From: Anaerolineae bacterium
Lineage (GTDB): Bacteria; Chloroflexota; Anaerolineae; 4572-78; J111
DNA length: 64,000 nucleotides
NCBI GenBank assembly: GCA_023382535.1
Contig: JAHDWA010000053.1
Coordinates: 1-64,000, forward strand
Direction: 5' to 3'
Part shown: in pieces, positions 17,249 to 25,059 of the stretch
How the letters are laid out: every line of letters begins with the position of its first letter
Position numbering within the stretch: position 1 is the first letter of the stretch
Notes under the pieces: generated by a model
The model's database searches: none
What the model saw: only the letters and a program-made list of their open reading frames with translations
What the model was told of the DNA's origin: nothing
Made by a program: the position numbers and the translations under genes

Positions 17249-17569
17249 TTAGACCAAATCTCCTTCCAGTGGATAATGAGCGTTCAGCCACTCTTCTAGC
17301 CCGCCCCGGTAGAGATACAGCTTGTTAAAACCCTGGCTTCGCAACGCGAGGTAGGCGCAGATGCTCTTGTGGCACCATTTCGTTGAACCATAAACAACAA
17401 TCTCATCATCCGGTTCGAGTTGCGCCATCGCCTCGCGGGGGTTGTCAAAGTGCAGCGATCCGGGAATATGCATGTGCTCATAAGCCCATTGATGCATCAT
17501 CATGACCAGCTTGAAATTATCGCCGCGATCAATTTTGTTTTTCAACTGTTCTCTACTCATGATTTTCAT
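17249..17569 (-). CDS. rhodanese-like domain protein
   Basis: A 106-residue single rhodanese domain: NFKLVMMMHQWAYEHMHIPGSLHF, then DEIVVYGSTKWCHKSICAYLAL and a C-terminal YRGGLEEWLNAHYPLEG. The active-site loop carries Cys in the W-C-H-K-S sequence, so sulfur transfer is plausible, but the loop differs from the usual CxxxxR shape. The start at 17569 follows GGGAGATGACCCA, 26 nt after the stop of the NDH-2 gene, so the two are likely co-transcribed. Confidence 0.85.
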   Translation of the reverse strand: MKIMSREQLKNKIDRGDNFKLVMMMHQWAYEHMHIPGSLHFDNPREAMAQLEPDDEIVVYGSTKWCHKSICAYLALRSQGFNKLYLYRGGLEEWLNAHYPLEGDLV

Positions 17570-17595
17570 TGGGTCATCTCCCCTATTGCGATACC

Positions 17596-18990
17596 TTACT
17601 GGCGAACACGGCTGGAGTCTTCGAGGGGCACCTCCTTGGGGGTGGACTCTTTTCCAAAGGAAGTTTGGGCAGGCGTGATTAACCGAACCCCATATTCGCA
17701 GAACAGATAATGCCAGGCCCAATTAATCAGCACCATCAGCCGGTTGCGAAAACCCATCAGCTTCAAAATATGCACGCCCAGCCAGATCACCCAGGCCGGA
17801 AAGCCTCGGAATGCTCGACCCCAGATATAAGCTGCAGCCGCATTCCGCCCGATCACCGCCAGGGTCCCCTTGTCCTGATAGCGAAAGGGTAAAGGCCGCT
17901 GCCCCGCCAAACTCCGGAGAATGTTACGCCCGGCGGCCGAGCCGGTCTGGATGCCTACTTGAGCCACCAGGGGCAAGGGATGTCCATCTTGTTGGATCCC
18001 GGCCAGATCCCCGGCGACATAAACCTCAGGATGGCCGGCCAGTTGCAGCGTGGGCAGGACCTCTACCTGGTTGCGGCGATTGGTCGCCACCCCCTCTTGG
18101 TTTTCCGGGACGCTCCCTTGCACCCCAGCCGTCCAGATCACCGTTTTGGAGGAAATTCTGGTTCCATCCTTCAGGAGCACTTCATCCGGGGTAACTTCGA
18201 TCAACCGTGATTTCAAATGCACCTCGACCCCCATTTTTTCCAGACGGGTTTGGGCATAATCACTCAAGGCTTTTGGCATGCCACTCAGTAACTGCTCTGA
18301 GGCTTCCAGGAGCAGCACCCGGACCTGACGGAAGTCCAGTTCTGGGAAGTCTCGATCCAGCGAGCCGTGGATGAGTTCCATCAGTGCGCCGGCGAATTCA
18401 ACTCCGGTAGGACCCCCGCCCACAATGGTAAACGTCAACCAGCTCCGCCGCAGCTCTGGCTCGATCTCATAAACGGCTTGCTCAAAAGAGGTCAGGATCT
18501 GGTTTCGCAGCGCGACGGCTTGTTCGAGCGATTTCAAGGTCAAGGCGTATTCGGCTGCACCGGGGGTGCCATAGAAATTCGGCTGACTGCCCAGGGCCAT
18601 CACCAGATAGTCGTAGGGGATGTCCTGGTCAGAAACGTGTACCACTTTAGCCAAAAAATCCACCTGCTCGACCTCACCCAGGTAGAAACGCACATTCGCA
18701 TGATTCCACAGGATTTTTCGCACCGGCTGGGCAATATCTTCCGGCTCCAGTTCAGCCGCGCCCACCTGATACAACAGCGGGAAAAAGGTATGGTAATTGT
18801 GGCGGTCAATCAAAATGACCTTCACCGGGCCTTCCGCCAGGGTACGGGTAGCCCATAAGCCCCCAAAGCCCGCCCCCAGCACCACCACCGTGGGACGGTG
18901 AGCCTGGCGCTTGTCTGCACTAGTCTGGCCGGCAAAACTTGCCCGGCCATTTCTTTCAAGCTTAGAATGGGTTTCATTAAGTGATTGCAT
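17596..18990 (-). CDS. ndh: type II NADH:quinone oxidoreductase (NDH-2)
   Basis: A ~464-residue FAD enzyme passing electrons from NADH to quinone without proton pumping. The N-terminal FAD fold is VVVLGAGFGGLWATRTL near residue 38, followed by DRHNYHTFFPLLYQVGAAEL typical of NDH-2. The NAD fold FTIVGGGPTGVEFAGALMEL lies near 170. VYVAGDLAG binds the flavin, and the C-terminal hydrophobic helix (GFPAWVIWLGVHILKLMGF) anchors to the membrane. ATG 18990 is chosen by CAGGAGAATAAAG. Confidence 0.9.
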   Translation of the reverse strand: MQSLNETHSKLERNGRASFAGQTSADKRQAHRPTVVVLGAGFGGLWATRTLAEGPVKVILIDRHNYHTFFPLLYQVGAAELEPEDIAQPVRKILWNHANVRFYLGEVEQVDFLAKVVHVSDQDIPYDYLVMALGSQPNFYGTPGAAEYALTLKSLEQAVALRNQILTSFEQAVYEIEPELRRSWLTFTIVGGGPTGVEFAGALMELIHGSLDRDFPELDFRQVRVLLLEASEQLLSGMPKALSDYAQTRLEKMGVEVHLKSRLIEVTPDEVLLKDGTRISSKTVIWTAGVQGSVPENQEGVATNRRNQVEVLPTLQLAGHPEVYVAGDLAGIQQDGHPLPLVAQVGIQTGSAAGRNILRSLAGQRPLPFRYQDKGTLAVIGRNAAAAYIWGRAFRGFPAWVIWLGVHILKLMGFRNRLMVLINWAWHYLFCEYGVRLITPAQTSFGKESTPKEVPLEDSSRVRQ

Positions 18991-19038
18991 CTTTATTCTC
19001 CTGAGGGGCAAAACTCCAATAACCCTTAAACCAATGAT

Positions 19039-20142
19039 CTAGCCGAAAGTGAAGGCATAAGCCGCCGCGCCCGGATCGAGAAACTCGATCTCGAACTGTC
19101 GCTCCGTGATCGGCTGCGGTTGCCGGATCAACTGATAGAGCCGCTGTTGGGTCAACGTGCCGTTGCCCTGGTCATCAACATCAACGCCGTGAGTCGCGCC
19201 CGGCGCCTGTCCATCCAGGAACACCCGAAATCGCACAGAGATCCCTGGCGCGGCCGGTCCCATGACCAGATGCAGATCGCGGGCGTGAAAGCGGTATACG
19301 ATCCGCCCCTTGGCCTCGTTCAGACCAGCGGCCTCGTGACCTACCGTCCAATCGCCCGAAAGAGCCCACTGATTGAGCCGTAACTGGGCGGGAGCCTCAT
19401 AGACCCGCCGCTCGTTCAATATCAGCCCACCGGGCGAGGCGAAGTTCTCGGTGCGATCATAGCCGACATAGTTTTCCGGGGATCGCAGGTTGTTCCAATC
19501 GGGGGCGGCCTCCAAGCCAGGGCCATCAACCGAAACGAGTTCATCCCCCACGCCGCTGCTTCCGGCCTCAACCAGCAGTTGTTGCATAATCTTTTCCAAC
19601 TGTTCGTATTCGCCCTCGCCGAAATGGTGATGCCGAATTTGCCCCTGCGCATCAACGATATAGAGCGCCGGCCAATAGTGGTTGTTGAAAGCCCGCCAGA
19701 TGGCAAAGTCATTATCAAGCGCAACCGGGTATTCGACCCGCATATCCTTCACAGCCTGGCGGACATTAGCAACGTTGCGCTCAAAAGAGAACTCGGGGGA
19801 GTGCACGCCGATCACCACCAGGCCCTGCTCCTGGTACTTCTCGGACCAGGCGCGGACATAAGGTAGGGTGCGTATCCAATTGATACAGGTGTAAGTCCAG
19901 AAGTCAATGAGGACGACTTTGCCGCGCAGGCCGGCGGGCGAGAGTGGCTGGGAATTGAGCCAGCCGATCGCGCCGCCGAGAGAGGGAAAGTCACCTTGCC
20001 CCTGGTCGTCGGCAGATCCACCGATTTTTGTCTTACCGAACTGCGCTTTTGCCAAACTGAATATACCGAGCATGGCGGCCGCAATGGTCACAGCCGCGAT
20101 GCGCAAAAAATGGCGACGATTAGGGTTGATTTCTTCAGACAT
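19039..20142 (-). CDS. TAT-exported redoxin-domain protein (DipZ C-terminal type)
   Basis: 367 residues. The N-terminus NRRHFLRIAAVTIAAAMLGIF is a twin-arginine signal. A thioredoxin-like domain (~55-190) reads LRGKVVLIDFWTYTCINWIRTLPYV. Relatives have a C-I-N-C motif, but here the second Cys is Trp. The C-terminal ~150 residues (GYDRTENFASPGGL to the end) match the extra domain of DipZ-like proteins. It probably acts in the envelope on thiols or peroxides, but a one-cysteine site cannot form an internal disulfide. A gutted copy of the gene lies at 23.4-23.6 kb. Confidence 0.85.
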   Translation of the reverse strand: MSEEINPNRRHFLRIAAVTIAAAMLGIFSLAKAQFGKTKIGGSADDQGQGDFPSLGGAIGWLNSQPLSPAGLRGKVVLIDFWTYTCINWIRTLPYVRAWSEKYQEQGLVVIGVHSPEFSFERNVANVRQAVKDMRVEYPVALDNDFAIWRAFNNHYWPALYIVDAQGQIRHHHFGEGEYEQLEKIMQQLLVEAGSSGVGDELVSVDGPGLEAAPDWNNLRSPENYVGYDRTENFASPGGLILNERRVYEAPAQLRLNQWALSGDWTVGHEAAGLNEAKGRIVYRFHARDLHLVMGPAAPGISVRFRVFLDGQAPGATHGVDVDDQGNGTLTQQRLYQLIRQPQPITERQFEIEFLDPGAAAYAFTFG

Positions 20143-20230
20143 AGGTCTCTCTCCATTAGCTTCACATCAATGTGACCGTCTGTGGTGTGGACCGGCGGGC
20201 ACAAGGTGTGCCCGCCAGCCCCCTCTCTAA

Positions 20231-21607
20231 CTAACGCAGGGACCTGAACGCGGCCCGCACTTCGCGGGTGAAGAGCTCCGGTTCCTCCCAGGCGGCGAAG
20301 TGGCCGCCCCGGTCGACCGCGTTGTAGTAGGCGATGCCGGGGTAGGCCGTCTCCGCCCAACTGCGCGGGGCGGCCCACAGCTCGCCGGGGAACGCCGTGA
20401 AGCCGACCGGAACCTGTACCGGCGGAGGCGCATGGCCGGCCGTTGCGGCCAGGAACTGGCCGAACTCCCAGTACCACCGGGCCGCCGAGGCGCCGGTACC
20501 CGTCAGCCAGTACAGCGTGATGTTATCGAGGATGTTGTCCCGGGTCAGATTGCCCGCGGGTTCGCCGGCGACGAACGCGCGGGCAATCTTGTAGTAGCTG
20601 TCCGTGTCGTGGTCGAGCATCCAGCCCGCCAGCCCGATGGGGGAATCCAGCAGGGAGTAGCCAATCGTCTGCGGCCGGGTGGTCTGCTCCAGGAAGTAGC
20701 CGAAGCCGTCCGTCGTGAACGTGTTGAGCGCGTTGTGCGCCGCGCGCTCCTGCTCGGTCTGCGCCGGCAGCACATCCTTGAGCGCGATCGCCAGGGCGAG
20801 GAGGTTGACGTGGATGCCGAGCAGCCCCTCGGGCCCCTGCCGGCCCATCGCGTCGGTGACGGCAGCGCCCACGTCGCCCCCCTGGGCGACGTAACGGGTG
20901 TAGCCGAGGCGCTCCATCAGCTTCGCCCACGCGGCGGCGATCCGGCCGTTCTCCCAGCCAAGCTCGGTCGGCTCGCCCGAGAAGCCGTAGCCGGGCAGCG
21001 ACGGCAGCACCAGGTGGAATGCGTCCTCGGGACTGCCGCCGAAAGCGGTCGGGTCGGTCAGCGGACCGACGGTCTCGAGGAGCTCGATAACCGAGCCGGG
21101 CCAGCCGTGGGTCATGACCAGCGGCAACGCGTTCTCGTGCCGTGACTTGACGTGGATGAAGTGAATGTCCACCCCGTCAATCTCGGTCGTGAACTGCGGC
21201 AGCGCGTTCAGTCGCTTCTCGATCCTGCGGAAGTCATACTCGCTCGACCAGTAGCGGGCGAGCTCCTGCAGCGTTGCCAGTTGCACGCCCTGCGACCGAT
21301 CCTCGACGAGCTCCTTGCTCGGCCAGCGGGTCGCCGCGATGCGCCGGCGGAGGTCAACGATTGCCTCTTCCGGAGTGTTGACGCGGAAGGGGCGGATTTC
21401 AAAATTGTTTTGTTTCATCATCGGGTTCCTTTCTTTAGCTTGGGTAGTCTGTAAATTATTAAAACCTGTGATTCCCAGGAGGCCGAGTGCAGCCAGGGCT
21501 GCGCCCGTCGTTTGCAGCAGTCGCCGTCGCGACATTCCCACCATATGAATGGAGGACTCGAGGCTGGCCGCTTGTATATGGTCGTATTTGTTATCGCTAT
21601 TGTTCAT
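20231..21607 (-). CDS. epoxide hydrolase family protein, paralog 1 (secreted)
   Basis: 458 residues. A twin-arginine-type leader (MSRRRLLQTTGAALAALG, residues ~24-41) precedes the epoxide hydrolase N-terminal lid domain (RPFRVNTPEEAIVDLRRRI). An alpha/beta-hydrolase domain follows. It has the oxyanion-loop motif HGWPGS, nucleophile Asp in QGGDVGAAV and catalytic His in DRGGHFAAWEEPELF. It should add water to epoxides outside the cytoplasm; substrate unknown. It is tandem with a very similar gene at 21817-23193 and 88 nt upstream of the redoxin gene. Confidence 0.9.
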   Translation of the reverse strand: MNNSDNKYDHIQAASLESSIHMVGMSRRRLLQTTGAALAALGLLGITGFNNLQTTQAKERNPMMKQNNFEIRPFRVNTPEEAIVDLRRRIAATRWPSKELVEDRSQGVQLATLQELARYWSSEYDFRRIEKRLNALPQFTTEIDGVDIHFIHVKSRHENALPLVMTHGWPGSVIELLETVGPLTDPTAFGGSPEDAFHLVLPSLPGYGFSGEPTELGWENGRIAAAWAKLMERLGYTRYVAQGGDVGAAVTDAMGRQGPEGLLGIHVNLLALAIALKDVLPAQTEQERAAHNALNTFTTDGFGYFLEQTTRPQTIGYSLLDSPIGLAGWMLDHDTDSYYKIARAFVAGEPAGNLTRDNILDNITLYWLTGTGASAARWYWEFGQFLAATAGHAPPPVQVPVGFTAFPGELWAAPRSWAETAYPGIAYYNAVDRGGHFAAWEEPELFTREVRAAFRSLR

Positions 21608-21781
21608 TTATTGCCCTTCTTTCATTTAACTTAAGCTCAAATAATGTAGATTGGACGAACTCTCTCGATGGAGAGCACGAACCCAAATCCCCGAGCCTTA
21701 CTCGGTTAAGGCGTTCGTGCCGCCATCACCACGGTTGATCTGGCCTCTTCTGATAATATTCAATAGGCAATTTCTCCTTGC
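21608..21781. repeat. intergenic repeat upstream of the epoxide hydrolase genes, copy 1
   Basis: About 170 bp that reappear at 23194-23366, both immediately upstream of an epoxide hydrolase start. Shared blocks include CAAATAATGTAGAT, ACGAACCCAAATCCCC, GGTAAGGCGTTCG, GCCGCCATCACC and TTCAATAGGCAATTTCTCCT. It probably contains the promoter of each paralog and marks the extent of the duplicated unit. Confidence 0.75.
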
Positions 21782-21816
21782 TATAAGGTGTGTCTATATT
21801 CTCATCGTGGCTGCAA

Positions 21817-23193
21817 TCAGCGCAGGGACCTGAACGCGGCCCGCACCTCGCGGGTGAAGAGCGCCGGCTCCTCCCAGGCGGCGAAGTGGCCGCCCCTGTC
21901 AACCTCGTTAAAGTAGGCGATGTCGGGGTAGACCGTCTCGACCCAGCTGCGCGGGGCAGCGAAGATCTCGCCGGGGAACGTCGTGAAGCCGAACGGAACC
22001 GAGACCGGCGGAGGAGCTTTGCCGGCCGCACGCGCTATGGCTTGTCCGTTCTCCCAGTACCACCGGGCAGCCGAGGTGCCGCTGCCCGTCAGCCAGTACA
22101 GCGTGATGTTGTCGAGGATGTTGTCCCGGGTCAGATTGCCCACGGGTTCGCCGGCGACGAACGCGCGGGAGATCTTGTAGTAGCTGTCCGTGTCGTGGTC
22201 GAGCATCCAGCCTGCCAGCCCGATGGGGGAATCCAGCAGGGAGTAGCCGATCGTCTGCGGCCGCGTGGCCTGCTCCAGGAAGTAGGCGGAGCCACTCGTC
22301 CTGAACGTCGCGAGCGCCTTGTGCGCCGCGCGTTCTTGCTCGGATTCCGCCGGCAGTTGATCGGCGATGCCCAACGCCCCCGGGAGCAAGTTGATGTGGA
22401 TGCCGAGCAGCCCCTCGGGCGCCTGGCGACCCATCGCACTGGTGACGATTGCGCCCACGTCACCACCCTGCGCGACATAGCGGGTGTAGCCGAGCCGGAA
22501 CATGAGCTCCGCCCAGGCACGGGCAATGCGGCCGGACTCCCAGCCAAGCTCGGTCGGCTCGCCCGAGAAACCGTAGCCGGGCAGCGACGGCAGCACCAGA
22601 TGGAATGCGTCCTCGGGACTGCCACCGTGCGCGGTCGGGTCGGTCAGCGGGCCGACGGTCTCCAGCAGCTCGACGACCGAGCCGGGCCAGCCGTGGGTCA
22701 TGATCAGCGGCAACGCGTTCTCGTGCCGTGACTTGACGTGGATGAAGTGAATGTCCACCCCGTCAATCTCGGTCGTGAACTGTGGCAGCGCGTTCAGTCG
22801 CTTCTCGATTCTGCGGAAGTCGTACTCGCTCGACCAGTAGCGGGCCAGCTCCCGCATCGTCGCCAGTTGCACGCCCTGCGACCGATCCTCGACGAGCTCC
22901 TGGGTCGGCCAGCGGGTCGCCGCGAGGCGTTGCCGGAGGTCAACGAGGGCTTCTTCCGGAATGTTGACACGGAAGGGGCGGATTTCGAGATTATTTTGTT
23001 CTACCATAGGTTTTTTTTCATTAACTTGTAGAGCCTGTAAATCACTAAAGCCTATGGTTCCCAGGAGGCCAAGTGCAGCCAGAACTGCGCTGATTCCTAG
23101 AAGCACGTGCCGTCGCAACAGTCGCCGCATACGAATGGAAGATGCGAGGCCGACTGCCTGTATATTGCCATTTTTGTTATCTTTATTGTTCAT
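21817..23193 (-). CDS. epoxide hydrolase family protein, paralog 2 (secreted)
   Basis: The same length (458) and domain order as its neighbour, with most residues identical from the lid domain onward. Catalytic elements are conserved: HGWPGSVVELLE, QGGDVGAIV, DRGGHFAAWEEPALF. The leader differs (MRRLLRRHVLLGISAVLAAL) and its twin-arginine site is less canonical. Divergence concentrates in the leader and in the cap region (INLLPGALGIADQLPAESE versus VNLLALAIALKDVLPAQTE). This suggests different substrate preference after duplication. Confidence 0.9.
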   Translation of the reverse strand: MNNKDNKNGNIQAVGLASSIRMRRLLRRHVLLGISAVLAALGLLGTIGFSDLQALQVNEKKPMVEQNNLEIRPFRVNIPEEALVDLRQRLAATRWPTQELVEDRSQGVQLATMRELARYWSSEYDFRRIEKRLNALPQFTTEIDGVDIHFIHVKSRHENALPLIMTHGWPGSVVELLETVGPLTDPTAHGGSPEDAFHLVLPSLPGYGFSGEPTELGWESGRIARAWAELMFRLGYTRYVAQGGDVGAIVTSAMGRQAPEGLLGIHINLLPGALGIADQLPAESEQERAAHKALATFRTSGSAYFLEQATRPQTIGYSLLDSPIGLAGWMLDHDTDSYYKISRAFVAGEPVGNLTRDNILDNITLYWLTGSGTSAARWYWENGQAIARAAGKAPPPVSVPFGFTTFPGEIFAAPRSWVETVYPDIAYFNEVDRGGHFAAWEEPALFTREVRAAFRSLR

Positions 23194-23366
23194 TTTATTT
23201 CCCTTCTTTTATTTAACTTAGGCTCAAATAATGTAGATGGACAAACGCTCTCGAGGTAGAATACGAACCCAAATCCCCCGATCCTTACCCGGGTAAGGCG
23301 TTCGGGCCGCCATCACCCCTGCTAACTTAGATTTCTCTGATAATGTTCAATAGGCAATTTCTCCTT
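23194..23366. repeat. intergenic repeat upstream of the epoxide hydrolase genes, copy 2
   Basis: The second copy of the ~170-bp sequence at 21608-21781. It differs by scattered substitutions and keeps the same start and end. Here it is followed by the 3' end of the gutted redoxin copy rather than an epoxide hydrolase 3' end. Confidence 0.75.
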
Positions 23367-23367
23367 T

Positions 23368-23594
23368 CTAGCCGAAGGTGAAGGCGTAGACCTGAACCCC
23401 AAGGTCGAGAAACGTGATCTCGAACTCTCGCTCAGTGATGGGCTGCGGTTGCCGGATCAGTTGATACATTAGGCGGTTTTTGTCTTGCTGAACTGTGCTT
23501 TCGCCAAACCGAAGATACCGAGCAGGGCGGCAGCAGCGGTCACGGCCGCAGCGCCCAAAAAGCGGCGATGATCATAGTTGATTTCTTTGGACAT
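23368..23594 (-). pseudogene. redoxin gene copy with the whole middle deleted
   Basis: From ATG 23594 the frame reads a TAT leader (DHRRFLGAAAVTAAAALLGI, then GLAKAQFSKTK) matching the start of the 19039-20142 protein, then stops. In the next frame come LYQLIRQPQPITEREFEIT and VYAFTFG, matching that protein's end. About 290 internal codons, including the thioredoxin domain, are missing. It is a relic of a former duplication of the redoxin/epoxide hydrolase block. Confidence 0.88.
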
Positions 23595-23709
23595 TGATCC
23601 TCTCCCATTAGATTCAAATATATGGATTGGACGAAACCTTCCCTGTTTTTATTTGCTGGATTGTGGCCTGCTCAACGTAAGCATCTATTAACTAGGGTGG
23701 ATTTGCCTC

Positions 23710-23874
23710 TCAAGCCGCAGTCTCTAAAGCCTGGGCCGCGTTTTCCCACAACCAGGCCCACAGGAAACCGAAATTTTGGCGAGCCTTGGCCCGACATTGC
23801 GCCGGAGTCATCGCTCGCGACCGGGCCGCTTGTAAGATTTGCTCAAACAGTTTTTGGATCGTGTCATTGTTCAT
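23710..23874 (-). CDS. small hypothetical protein (54 residues)
   Basis: A short frame beginning MNNDTIQKLFEQILQAARSR and ending with an aromatic helix (NFGFLWAWLWENAAQALETAA). GAGAGGTAACAAG before the ATG is a good ribosome binding site. The first half is helical and basic; the Trp-rich second half could touch a membrane or a partner protein. No homolog was recognised. It stands alone between the redoxin relic and a transposase fragment. Confidence 0.4.
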   Translation of the reverse strand: MNNDTIQKLFEQILQAARSRAMTPAQCRAKARQNFGFLWAWLWENAAQALETAA

Positions 23875-23950
23875 CTTGTTACCTCTCAAAAAGCAGGTGG
23901 GCTATCATCCACCAGAGCCCTCAGGGCCAGAAAAGTTCAACGCTGTCACT

Positions 23951-24154
23951 TCACCAATAAATGAGAATTGGGTTACGGCTCAGCTTGACGTTTTCGATAA
24001 AGGCTTTGATCGGCTTGGTCAGCTCGACGGCCAGGTTTGAACGTCCGGCAAACTCATCGCGCCAGATGTTACCCAAGTGATGTCGGGCTTCCGCCTTCAT
24101 TTCCTCTGGAATAATAATCTTGAGCATCTCCGCTGAAACAACGATTTCGATCAT
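23951..24154 (-). CDS. hypothetical protein, doubtful
   Basis: A 67-residue frame (MIEIVVSAEMLKIIIPEEMK...). The composition is plausible for a small soluble protein but there is no recognised family, and the upstream AAAGGGC is only a fair ribosome binding site. It could be part of a decayed gene in this relic-rich stretch. The rest of 23875-24309 holds nothing recognisable. Confidence 0.25.
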   Translation of the reverse strand: MIEIVVSAEMLKIIIPEEMKAEARHHLGNIWRDEFAGRSNLAVELTKPIKAFIENVKLSRNPILIYW

Positions 24155-24309
24155 CGCTTTGCCCTTTAGGCCATTGCGGTGGGATAGAACAGCGGCCGGC
24201 CTGGAACCTTAACAAAAGCCACGATTATATTTGCTTTAACCTCAGCGGAGAGATACAATGGATTTGTTGCGTAATAACCACGAGAAGGTCCGCTGCTGCT
24301 TTCTCAACC

Positions 24310-24744
24310 CTATTCAAATCCTTCTCCCAACGCCAACAAATCAGGATAATCCCGATAGGCCTGTTCCAGAGTCTTGCCGCGTCCCCGCCTGGGCGGCTCA
24401 GGCCAGCCCAAGGGCAGGTTTAATTGCGCTAGCATCTGCCACACCCGGCGGGTATTGCGACTGACCGTAGCTTTATCTACCCCAAAGAGGAAGCCCAAAG
24501 CGGCGGTGTTGAGGCGCAGGTGCAGCCAGAGCAAGGTCATTAACAACCGGTCTTCCAGCCCAAGGGTATAGGGGTGTCCTCCGCCCACAGCCCGCTTACG
24601 GTTAGGACGATTTAACCGTTTGCCTTCACTTTCAGTCCAGAGAGGGGCCAGTTGCTGATAGAGTTGGTCGAATTCAGTGAGGCTGATCCCGGTTAAGTTT
24701 TTGAAAGCACGAGGTTTCTTTCTTACCACTTCGGTAGTAAGCAT
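24310..24744 (-). mobile_element. IS5-type transposase, N-terminal half only
   Basis: 144 residues matching the helix-turn-helix N-terminal region of IS5-group transposases (FKNLTGISLTEFDQLYQQLAP, YTLGLEDRLLMTLLWLHLRLN, FGVDKATVSRNTRRV). The frame stops just after DYPDLLALGEGFE, before the DDE catalytic domain. It is therefore inactive, and no terminal inverted repeats were identified. It separates the epoxide hydrolase block from the STAND ATPase block. Confidence 0.75.
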
Positions 24745-25059
24745 GCCTCTAACCCTTTGGGTCGGAATAGGTGAGCCGATCTATTTTTTTAACGATCATC
24801 GGATAATTCTGATGTTGGCCAGCTCATCCACCCTTTTGCAGCATCGAGGAGCTTAACTCGATGGGTGGAGTTTGGGGTGGGATGTTTAACGCTTAGCATC
24901 CGTTCCCTACGCTGTGTCTGGTCTTGATACATCTACATTACGCCATCTTGCCAGGACATTCAATCCCCACAACTTCACTCCTTATTGCACATCAACTACA
25001 CAATAGCTACCCATTTTGGGCTGAACATACCTATCAGACACTAGATTGGGCCATAACCT
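24745..25059. other. 315-bp gap without recognisable gene
   Basis: The sequence between the transposase fragment and the first STAND gene has lower GC and no convincing coding frame, hairpin terminator or repeat. It may hold the promoter of the (+) strand ATPase gene. Confidence 0.4.

Noticed and set aside
20300..22731. Long open frames on the plus strand opposite the epoxide hydrolase genes (281 and 313 codons)
   Set aside because: They are shadows caused by GC-rich third positions of the minus-strand genes. They have no family resemblance, and the two shadows resemble each other only because the real genes are paralogs.
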